NCBI GenBank assembly: GCA_013216135.1 | Contig: JABSOS010000008.1 | Location: 1-64,000, forward strand | Length of the DNA stretch: 64,000 nucleotides | Origin: Candidatus Caenarcanales bacterium | Lineage (GTDB): Bacteria; Cyanobacteriota; Vampirovibrionia; LMEP-6097 | Direction of reading: 5' to 3' | Part shown: in pieces, positions 53,645 through 61,900 of the stretch | How the letters are laid out: each line of letters begins with the position of its first letter | Position numbering within the stretch: position 1 is the stretch's first letter | The notes under the pieces: generated by a model | Seen by the model: the letters and a program-made list of their open reading frames with translations, nothing else | Databases searched by the model: none | Told to the model about the DNA's origin: nothing | Program-made: the position numbers and the translations under genes

Positions 53645-54487
53645 ATGTTAAAAAAAATCCATATTTTTTATAACCCTTTAAAACCAGAGGCTGAAAAAAC
53701 AGCGAAGGATCTTGATGCTATTTTTAAGCGTGCTCATGTGCACTCTCAATATGCTGAAACTGATACTAGTTCAGATAAATGGCTCGAGGTTCCAGATGAT
53801 ACTGAAATGTTAGTCGTTCTAGGTGGTGATGGAACATTCTTAAGAGCAGCGAGGCAAGTACTTTCTAAAGGAACCCCGATTATTGGGGTTAACTTCGGGC
53901 ATTTAGGATTTCTTTCTGAATTCGGTGATATTCCTATGCAAGAGCTTGCAGATAAGATTTTAGCTTCAGAGTATGATATCGAAGAAAGATCGGTTTTAAG
54001 AGCTTTAGTCGAAGATAGTGGTGAATATTATTATGCGATTAACGACATAACTTTAAATCGTTCTTTTAGAGCAAACCTTCTTTATACAGATATTTATATT
54101 GGAAACAACTTACTGCACTCTATGAGAGCAGATGGAGTGATTATATCCACACCTACTGGCTCTACTGCATATGCAATCAGTGCTGGAGGAGCGGTTATGG
54201 ATCCTGATATCGATGCTTTTCAAATAGTACCAATTGCACCACATTCACTTAATAGTCGTCCCCACGTAGTTTCAGATAAAGAGGATATTATTTTAGAGAG
54301 CTTAGATCACGAAAGTTTTTATTTACATGCTGATGGTAGAGATTTAGTGGAACTAAACCCTAAGTCTAAAATTGTTATTAGCCGATCACCATATAATTTG
54401 AAATTAGTGAAACTTAACCTAGAAGGACGTAACTTCTATAGTATTTTACGTGAAAAATTACATTGGGGTTCTTTAGATAAAAAGTAG
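53645..54487 (+). CDS. nadK: NAD kinase
   Basis: A 280-aa NAD+ kinase making NADP+. It has VVLGGDGTFLRAAR with GGDGT at 60-64, VNFGHLGFLSE, INDITLNR and the glycine-rich TPTGSTAYAISAGGAV. All core motifs are intact. TAGAAT stands 9 nt before the ATG and no Shine-Dalgarno was seen. A 27-codon gene follows directly, its ribosome-binding site overlapping the nadK stop. Confidence 0.95.
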   Translation: MLKKIHIFYNPLKPEAEKTAKDLDAIFKRAHVHSQYAETDTSSDKWLEVPDDTEMLVVLGGDGTFLRAARQVLSKGTPIIGVNFGHLGFLSEFGDIPMQELADKILASEYDIEERSVLRALVEDSGEYYYAINDITLNRSFRANLLYTDIYIGNNLLHSMRADGVIISTPTGSTAYAISAGGAVMDPDIDAFQIVPIAPHSLNSRPHVVSDKEDIILESLDHESFYLHADGRDLVELNPKSKIVISRSPYNLKLVKLNLEGRNFYSILREKLHWGSLDKK

Positions 54488-54497
54488 GAGATTTATT

Positions 54498-54581
54498 ATG
54501 ATTAAGGCATTTATTAAAGGGTTTATTTTTGGTTTTGGGTTGCTGTTTGTGATGGTGCGTATGGCAGAAGTGCAGGATTGA
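54498..54581 (+). CDS. 27-aa small membrane protein
   Basis: A very short gene coding for 27 residues: MIKAFIKGFIFGFGLLFVMV is a single hydrophobic, Phe/Gly-rich helix with a basic start, followed by RMAEVQD. GGAG (54487-54490) stands 7 nt before the ATG and overlaps the nadK stop codon, so it is coupled to nadK. The good ribosome-binding site and membrane-helix profile suggest a real single-pass membrane peptide. Role unknown. Confidence 0.55.
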   Translation: MIKAFIKGFIFGFGLLFVMVRMAEVQD

Positions 54582-54587
54582 TTTTAA

Positions 54588-55775
54588 TTAAGTATTTGAA
54601 CTTACTTTATTAATAAACTTCTCTAAATTTATAGGATTTGTTATAAATGCTTGGCTTCTATCTTGTTCAGTGTTGCCAGCATATACAATAGCTTTACCAT
54701 AAGGTAAGTCTGGAAAAAGCTTTTCAAAATAGATTAAGTTTTTAAAGTAGTCTTGGCTAATGGTTTCCCCAGATTTAATTTCTATAGGAATAGTATGCTG
54801 AGCAATTTTATATATTAAGTCAATTTCTTTTTTTGAGCTGTCTCTGTAGAAATATAAATTATGTTTTTTACCGAGGTTGTATCTGTATTTGAGTAAATCT
54901 GAGACCACCATATTCTCAAATAAATTACCTCTTAGAGGGTGACTGGATAGCTGTTTTGTATTTTCAATATCGAGTAAATAGCATGCTAAACCTGTGTCAT
55001 AGAAATAGATTTTAGGAGATTTAATTAGCTGCTTTTTTATATTTGCGTGAAAAGGAGGTAGTAAGTGAATGATATAACTGGCTTCAAGAATACTTATCCA
55101 CTCTCTAATCGTATTGTGAGAGAGACCTAGGTCATCACCTATATTTTGATAATTTAGTATTTGCCCGACTCTACCTGCACATAGTTTTAGAAATTTTTGG
55201 AATAAATGAAGGTTTTTAAGTTCACTGAGTTCTCGTAAATCTCTTTCAACATAGGTTTGAATGTAATCACGCATGAAAGTCTCAGGTTCAATATTCTCTT
55301 CATGTAACTTCGGATAAAAACCCTTTAAAATCAATTCATCGTAGCTTGGTGTTTTTTTATAGTAATTTTTTATAAGTTCAGAGAGACTATAGGGTAATAA
55401 ACTTATCATTGCAGTTCTTCCAGCAAGTGACTGGTTGATAGATTTAAGTAGATTGAATTGTTGAGAACCAGTTAAAATATACATATTTTTTTGTTTCTTC
55501 TCGTCTACAATTACTTGTATATAAGAAAGTAAATCTGGTGCTCTTTGAACTTCATCCAGGATTAATCCATTTGGGTATTGATTTAAAAATCGTTCTGGAT
55601 CTTCAATTGCAAAAGCTCTCTCCTTAGGGTTCTCTAAATTTACATAATCTTTTTTCTTGAATAAACTTCTTGCAAGTGTGGTTTTCCCTGACTGTCTCGG
55701 ACCAGTAATAGTTATAACTTCATATTGATTAGAAATAGATTTAATATACTTTTCAATAGTTCTTTTGGTAACCAT
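54588..55775 (-). CDS. AAA-type ATPase with DUF4143-like C terminus
   Basis: A 395-aa P-loop ATPase of the widespread 'ATP-binding protein, DUF4143' group. Walker A ITGPRQSGKTTLA and Walker B GLILDEVQRAPDLL lie near the N terminus, then YILTGSQQFNLLKSINQSLAGRTAMISLLPYSLSEL. The C-terminal part has HNTIREWISILEASYIIHLLPPF, GNLFENMVVSDLLK and IDLIYKIAQHTIPIEIKSG, a nuclease-like fold, usual for the group. Function is not established for the family. I use the ATG at 55775: TATAAT on its strand ends 7 nt before it, inside a long palindrome shared with the next, divergent gene. Confidence 0.88.
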   Translation of the reverse strand: MVTKRTIEKYIKSISNQYEVITITGPRQSGKTTLARSLFKKKDYVNLENPKERAFAIEDPERFLNQYPNGLILDEVQRAPDLLSYIQVIVDEKKQKNMYILTGSQQFNLLKSINQSLAGRTAMISLLPYSLSELIKNYYKKTPSYDELILKGFYPKLHEENIEPETFMRDYIQTYVERDLRELSELKNLHLFQKFLKLCAGRVGQILNYQNIGDDLGLSHNTIREWISILEASYIIHLLPPFHANIKKQLIKSPKIYFYDTGLACYLLDIENTKQLSSHPLRGNLFENMVVSDLLKYRYNLGKKHNLYFYRDSSKKEIDLIYKIAQHTIPIEIKSGETISQDYFKNLIYFEKLFPDLPYGKAIVYAGNTEQDRSQAFITNPINLEKFINKVSSNT

Positions 55776-55782
55776 TATTATC

Positions 55783-55831
55783 ATTATACCCAATAAATTG
55801 TAAGTAGAAGTTACAATTTATTGGGTATAAT
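55783..55831. promoter_or_regulatory. Perfect 21-bp inverted repeat spanning two divergent promoters
   Basis: 55783-55803 and 55811-55831 are perfect reverse complements, separated by 7 bases. Each outer end contains TATAAT, so the palindrome carries symmetrical -10 boxes for the divergent genes. It may be a regulator-binding site, an RNA hairpin at the 5' end, or a tiny foldback insertion. Confidence 0.8.
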
Positions 55832-55879
55832 TTGATCGGTTTTAGGTATGGTATTATCTTGCCTTGGGTTTTAAGTAAA

Positions 55880-56764
55880 ATGCAAGTATTAAGTCATTCA
55901 CCAATTAATTATCAATATCCAAAAAAGAAAGAACAGAAAGCTTTGCCTTTTGGTATGAGATTTAGTCTTCGTAACGCATTACCTGAAATGCAAAATAAAC
56001 AAAATAAAGATGAAGCAACTAGTTATGAAAAGAAATCAGAACAAGTTGTAAATTTATATCTTGCAAAGGAGATACTTAAATTAAATCCTGAGAGTGACAT
56101 GCTTGGATTAATGGAATCATTGGGGGAACTTAGAAAAGTATTTAATAAAAAAAATTCATTTAATCCTGACTTTGGACAGATTAAAGAGTATGAAATTATA
56201 CAAACCAAGATTCTTCCATCTTATGTTACAAAGCGTATCGAAGATCTTCTGGAAAAAGAAAATATAAACCTTGGAGATCAAGGATTATATGATGATTTTT
56301 ATAATTTTAATTATAAATGTCCTGATGGTAAAAATATCAAGTTAACAGGTATTTTTAAACATGGAGAGAACTCCAAGTTATATTGGAAACACCCTAAACC
56401 AGAAGACGCAAAAGCAGCAATTAGGGAAGCACATAGAGTTATTATTGAGACTAAAGATGAATCTAAAAATTTAGATTTTGATAGCAAGTTAAAGAAGATT
56501 GCCGAAGTTCATTGGCTTTTAGCGCATGCAAATCTGTATCTGCGTGGCTCAGCAGCTGTTGCAGACTGGGTGGTAGATGCTTTTGCAAGTTCATTAAATA
56601 TACAGTTAATGCCATGGAAAGAAGGCGTGGCACCTGATCGTTATGCACTTAGTGCAAATTTAGAAGATTTTAAGGAAGAATATCGAGACTTGTTTTGCTA
56701 TAAACCCATCTCTTTATCAAATAAAAATATGATGAATATTAATGAGCAATTAATTGCTTATTAA
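55880..56764 (+). CDS. Effector-like unknown protein, 5' part of a stop-interrupted gene
   Basis: A 294-aa frame starting at the ATG at 55880 (MQVLSHSPINYQY). A TTG-initiated frame reaches 55832, inside the palindrome side. The N terminus is polar. Residues about 210-280 contain AEVHWLLAHANLYLRGSAAVADWVVDAFA and MPWKEGVAPDRYALSANLEDFKEEYRDLF. The 'H...RGSAA.AD...WK.G..PD' arrangement reminds me of Fido/AvrB-related and other effector proteins, recalled not searched. The frame ends at TAA 56762-56764, but the same frame continues open for 178 codons to 57301, so the gene was probably once about 470 codons long or is read through. Confidence 0.65.
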   Translation: MQVLSHSPINYQYPKKKEQKALPFGMRFSLRNALPEMQNKQNKDEATSYEKKSEQVVNLYLAKEILKLNPESDMLGLMESLGELRKVFNKKNSFNPDFGQIKEYEIIQTKILPSYVTKRIEDLLEKENINLGDQGLYDDFYNFNYKCPDGKNIKLTGIFKHGENSKLYWKHPKPEDAKAAIREAHRVIIETKDESKNLDFDSKLKKIAEVHWLLAHANLYLRGSAAVADWVVDAFASSLNIQLMPWKEGVAPDRYALSANLEDFKEEYRDLFCYKPISLSNKNMMNINEQLIAY

Positions 56765-57301
56765 GGTTGTATTCAACATCTAGATCAAAAATTAGAAAAA
56801 TTAAAACAAGAATATGAGCCATTAAGAAAATCACTTGAACCTATTATTAATAAATCTAAGGTTTATAAAAGTATTTTAAGTGAGATTAAAAAAATTCAAC
56901 AATGGGGGCTTGACGACCAACAAGAATTTTTAAATGTTAAGGAAAGTAAAATTAAAGAGGCAGAATCTCTAGATATCTTTGACGAACTTGCAGCTAAACT
57001 TACAAGCAAGAAAAAGACTAATAATCTTGCAATTAATAGATTGGTTGAAATTTACTATGATGAGAATGAATACTTTACTGAAGAACAAAAGATGGCTTTT
57101 GAAAATCTTGATCTTAGCAAGCCTCAATCAATCGAACATTTCCATGAAGTAATTGATCTTGCTTATAAAAATTCTGAACAAATAAAAGAACGCTTAGTCC
57201 CAAAAAATCTGATATCAGAGATTCAAGATTTAGAAAATGAAATTAGCTTTATGCAAGATTTCTCAGTTTTCCTCGAGAAGAATAATGAAACTATATTTTA
57301 G
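56765..57301 (+). pseudogene. 3' part of the stop-interrupted gene (in-frame, no start codon)
   Basis: Directly after the TAA at 56762-56764 the same reading frame stays open for 178 codons and reads as protein: CIQHLDQKLEKLKQEYEPL, then charged helices (SEIKKIQQWGLDDQQEFL; EAESLDIFDELAAKLTSKKK) and a coiled-coil end (ISEIQDLENEISFMQDFSVF). The codon use is like the neighbours. No plausible start codon or ribosome-binding site is near 56765; a TTG at 57041 is internal. It ends by overlapping the hemH stop by 4 bp. Best read as the C-terminal coiled-coil domain of the preceding gene, cut off by one nonsense codon. Confidence 0.75.
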
Positions 57302-58440
57302 ACTTGGAGTCTATTTGAGTTTGATTCCATAGAATTTACCTGATAAAAACAATCCTCTAAAGCTTTTGTGAGAAGCGGATGCGCCTTTGGCGCACGAGTC
57401 ATCATGAAATTCTCTATCCCTTTCTCTTCCGCTATTTCACGGTATTCAATATTAATCTCATGCATGGTTTCCACGTGATCACCGACAAAGCTAATCGGAA
57501 TAATAATAATATTTTTCTCACCTTTTTCTACAAGCTCGATTAAAACATCCTCTGTATTCGGCTCTAGCCACTTCACTGGTCCGACTCTACTCTGAAAACT
57601 AAGCATGTGACGGTGTTCTGCGATTTCATCATCTTCCATGATAAGTGAAACAGATTTTTCGATCTGGTCTTGATATGGATCACCATTGATGACATATTTT
57701 TCTGGTAAACCATGTGCTGAAAAGAGAATTAGAATTTCTTTTTTGCGAAGTTTTTTGAAAGATGAATCTAATTCTTGTTTCTCATAATGCTTTTTATAAA
57801 GTTCATTTAGTGAAGCTTTAATACGATTTTGAATTAAGTGAATAAAGTTATCATTTGCTTCCCAGGATTCTATGTATTTAATAGACTTTCCTTCGCTAAA
57901 CTTAGTTTTAGTAAAGAGATCTTTACATTCAAAGATACTTGAGCCAGTGGTAGCATCTGAGTACTGTGGATAAAGAGGGATTACTGTAAGATCTTCAATG
58001 CCATCTCTTTTCATTACTGGGATTATGTCTTTTAGGAAAGGCGCAGAATAGCGCATGGCAAAGTAACAGTTAATAAACTCTTTTTTAGTTTCTAAGTGCT
58101 TTTTCGCTTTTAAAAGATAATTAGAGTAATTTTTTAATTCAGGGTTTTGTTTAATTTTCTCATCAATTAACTCTTTATTTAAACTAAACTCTAAGGCTCT
58201 TGTCTGACACATAGTCTCAAAGCAGATTGGGGAATAACCACCAATGTCATTATAGTTAACAGCGACTTTAGGAGCACGGCGAGAAGAAATTAAAGACGCT
58301 AAATTCTTCTGAAAAGGTTTCATGAACCATGGTAGCTGAATGATAAAAGGGTCATTAAAAAGATTGAAAAGAAAATTTTCAATTCCTTCTATACTTTTAG
58401 GTCCTCCCATTTGGAGTAATAAAACGCCTTTTTTGACCAT
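57298..58440 (-). CDS. hemH: Ferrochelatase
   Basis: A 380-aa ferrochelatase inserting Fe2+ into protoporphyrin IX, the last step of heme synthesis. It starts VLLLQMGGPKSIEGIENFLFNLFNDP, then CYFAMRYSAPFLKD, the catalytic His in LFSAHGLPEKYV, FQSRVGPVKWLEPNTED and SFVGDHVETMHEI. The length fits long bacterial forms; no [2Fe-2S] tail Cys pattern was seen. Heme would supply the cytochromes handled by ccsA/resB. Confidence 0.95.
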   Translation of the reverse strand: MVKKGVLLLQMGGPKSIEGIENFLFNLFNDPFIIQLPWFMKPFQKNLASLISSRRAPKVAVNYNDIGGYSPICFETMCQTRALEFSLNKELIDEKIKQNPELKNYSNYLLKAKKHLETKKEFINCYFAMRYSAPFLKDIIPVMKRDGIEDLTVIPLYPQYSDATTGSSIFECKDLFTKTKFSEGKSIKYIESWEANDNFIHLIQNRIKASLNELYKKHYEKQELDSSFKKLRKKEILILFSAHGLPEKYVINGDPYQDQIEKSVSLIMEDDEIAEHRHMLSFQSRVGPVKWLEPNTEDVLIELVEKGEKNIIIIPISFVGDHVETMHEINIEYREIAEEKGIENFMMTRAPKAHPLLTKALEDCFYQVNSMESNSNRLQV

Positions 58441-58498
58441 GGTTAATGTAATTCTAGCAGGCTAAAAGCAAATATCTATGTATTTATGTCTAAAATGA

Positions 58499-58936
58499 TT
58501 ATTTCTCGTCTTTAAAGATAAGTTTATCTAAGCTGAAAGTTCCAGCGCCATTCGTAAATAAAATAAATAGCATCAAGAAGTAATAAAGTGGAATCTCAAA
58601 ACCATTATCACTAGCAGTGAAGCCATGCGAACCGTGAACTACAGTGATGGCTACTACCATGATTACCATGAGTGGGATAGAGATAAAGCGAGTGAGTAAG
58701 CCAAGTGTAAGTAAAATTACACCGGCAACTTCAGTGCTAGTTGCCATAACGGCATTTAACCATGGGAACGGTAAGTGTAAACCTTGGTCAAACCAAATGA
58801 CAATATTTTCAAAGCCCATTAGCTTTTTCATTGCAGGTCCGTATAAACCGTAGGCTAAGACTAGTCTTACTAGTAATAAGGAGAAGCTTTGCAAAGTATT
58901 CATTTTTTCTGTAAGTTTTTTGATTAGGTTTATCAT
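58499..58936 (-). CDS. DoxX-family membrane protein
   Basis: A 145-aa protein with four transmembrane helices of the DoxX/MauE-like group: LLLVRLVLAYGLYGPAMKKLMGF, NAVMATSTEVAGVILLTLGLLTRF, PLMVIMVVAITVVHG and YYFLMLFILFTNGAGTFSLDKL. The function of the family is not settled (thiosulfate:quinone or redox-related roles). The ATG at 58936 is taken; a second Met at 58903 is possible. A 62-bp gap separates it from hemH, same strand, so the two may be co-transcribed. Confidence 0.85.
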   Translation of the reverse strand: MINLIKKLTEKMNTLQSFSLLLVRLVLAYGLYGPAMKKLMGFENIVIWFDQGLHLPFPWLNAVMATSTEVAGVILLTLGLLTRFISIPLMVIMVVAITVVHGSHGFTASDNGFEIPLYYFLMLFILFTNGAGTFSLDKLIFKDEK

Positions 58937-58950
58937 TGTTTTTTCTGTAT

Positions 58951-61900
58951 TTAATTAGAGCTTCTAAGTTGATTTAAATTATAGTATTTATGAGCTGGAA
59001 AATCATGCTGTGGGAAGTTTAGATACTCTAAAAGGTAAGAATGGTTTTTGTTTATATTTTCGGCTAGAAATTTTCTGATATTTAAACCAGCTGGATGTTT
59101 ATTTAAAAACTCGGTTAAGGTTTTATCCTTATTAAATAGCTCTTTTCCAAGTTTAGGATCGGATATGATTGATTCTGCTAATACTCTTAATTTATTGTTC
59201 AATTTGTCAAATTTACTTAGCCCTGAATTATATGAAGGATTACTCAATTGAATATATTCCGTTTTAATCGACCTTAAAATATCATTTACTAAATTTAATT
59301 TGAATGGCGTAGGAGGGAGGTCACTTTGTAAGATTAGCCTAAAGTCTTCAGCTTTTAGATCTTTGTTTTTTTCAGGGTCTAGAATTTTGAATAATTCCTC
59401 TTCTTTGAAAGGAATTTTATCTATATATTTGTAACCAATAATTCCTTTAAGAAAAAGATCTGTGAAAATACTCTTCAAGCCTAGTTTTGAGAAAGTTTCT
59501 TCATGTTTTTTAGCTTTTTCACTACTAAATTTGATGAAATCATTCATATTCTCTAGAAGGTCATGTGGTTCTGGGCTTGCATATTTGAAAATTGATTTCA
59601 AAATATTTTTTCTATTTCTTAGTGGAATATTTTCATTGAAAAGTAAATTAAAATTATGGTTTGATAACTTTTTGATTCCCTCTGAGACTTCATCTATTTC
59701 GTACTCAGAAAAGCCAAAGTCTTTTAATTCATTAAATAAATTTCCATTTATCATCACAAAGTTTTTGATGATTTGCTTTGTATTCTTGTCAAGCTCTATA
59801 TTTTGGATTAATTTTATTAGATCTTCTTTATCATGTCGTTTATAAGCTGCATTCAGTAGATTAACTCTTCCATTAATACTTAGATCTAGGTCTTGATCAA
59901 ATGCTAGCCCAAGATTTTTGGGATTCCTTATAATAACTACGTTACTAGCAATATTTTCTTTATCACTTGGGTAAAAACCTTTATATTTTAAAGCCTGAAT
60001 AAGTTGTTCATCATTTACAAATTGAGTTTTTGAAAGAATTTTAGAGCGTAAATTTACTGGTAAATTTTTTAATTCTTCTAGATCTTCATTGAAATTTATA
60101 TTGTCATCAGTAGAGATGTTCTTGATTGGAATTAATTTATAATCCACTTCCATTCCTAAGTCATAAAGTTTATTTAAAAAACTAAGTTTTGAGCTGTAGC
60201 CTATATTATTTCCAGAGAGGATTGAACTAATTGCGTGAGTGGGAATCTCTTCTAAGTTATTGATTAGATTTTTATATTGGTTGGAGTCTAAATTTAATTG
60301 ATCTAATCTCTTTAATAGGAAAGGGTTATCTGCAATAATCTTAACTAGAAAGTTCTTAGATTCTTGATTGAATTTGTTTGCATTCTTGAAAAGGTAATCT
60401 AAAAAAGGAACTCTGTAGCTATAACTCAAGAAATTTTTTCCTAAATTGTCAATAAAGCCTTGTGCTTGATATTTTTCAAGATTATTGTTACGTTTGAATT
60501 TTTCTTGATCTTGTTTACTTATAGGGCGGCTGGTATGAGAATTTAGCAAAACTCTAATTTTACTTAGTCTTTTTTCTTCACTAAACTCAGTATTGAAAAT
60601 TTGCTTGAAATTTTGTGAATCAGTGAACTGAACTTTATCAAGTAAAGTGTCTTTAGCTACTTGTTCTTTATCATCATTCAGTAAGGATTGAATATCAAAC
60701 ATATCATTATTGTTTGTGATTCTTAGAGAATCAACCACTCTCTTTTGAAGCTCAGGTTTCAATTCTTTGATTTTTTTAAGTACCTGTCTCCTTTTTTTTG
60801 ACTTGTGAGGTAATGAAAATTTCTTTATTGGTTTTTCTAAAATTTTATCTATTGCATACAGAGTATCTGTATTTTTATTCATAGGTATCATTGCAGATTT
60901 ATTACCGAATTCATTAGGGCAGTATCTTCCAGGTTCAATATTGCTTGCAACGAAAAAATTACTAACAGGTATAAGACTGAATGGTCTTTTTAGACTTTCC
61001 TTTGCTTTAGATAATTCGAAAATATCATCTATTGAAATTTCTTTAATATAGTCTTCAAACTTTTCAAAGAAGTCAAAGCCTTTATTTAATTGTGTTTCAC
61101 CTTGATACTTTGTTCCTAATAAAGATAGAAATTCATCCACCATACTTGGCGGAAAATTTTCTTTAAATTCATCAAAACTATAGTTTATATTTTCAATACC
61201 TTTTTCTTTCAAAAAATCTTCTAAAAATGCAGGAATTTCATCTTCAAATGGTTTATTTGGTATAAACAGCTGCTTTAGATTTTTGAAGGGTTGTTTATGG
61301 GTAAAGCTTTTGAAAAGATCTAAATTATGCTCATTTGCAAATGTTGTAGCATACTCATTAATTCCATCAAAATCAATTTCCTTAATTTCATTAAAGATTC
61401 CTAAGAGTTGATCACTGCCTCCAAAAAAATCTTTAACTTTAGTTTTTAAAATAGTTTCAAAAAAATCTTTAGAAATATTATCTTCAAGAAAGCTTATAGA
61501 TTTTACAAAGTCTTCAAAGTTAAGTGGTTCTAACTTTTTAATTAGATGATTTCTTAATTCATTATCATCTAGGTTCTTAGGATCTATAATGCTGAGTACT
61601 TTAACAAATTCATTCCATTCTATATTTGAAGAATAGTCTAGAATATTTTTAATTTTTCTTGTTCTATTTTCCAGGATTGGATTTTTGGACATATATACTA
61701 ACTTTTGGATTTCATTAGCATCTAAATCAATAATTGGAAATTTTTTGCTGTTTGATTTATGTATTCTTTGAACAAGTTCTACTTTTTTGTCACCAGCATA
61801 GTTTTTAACTAACTCTTTTAAAAGTCGAGGGCTAGGGCTTGGTATTGATAAGGTTCTTTCAAGATCATCGATTGTTGAATTAATAGTATTTGCTTTACTT

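Noticed and set aside
57041-57301. Independent small gene starting at TTG 57041
   Set aside because: The frame is open without interruption back to the TAA at 56762-56764 and reads as one domain. The TTG has no ribosome-binding site.
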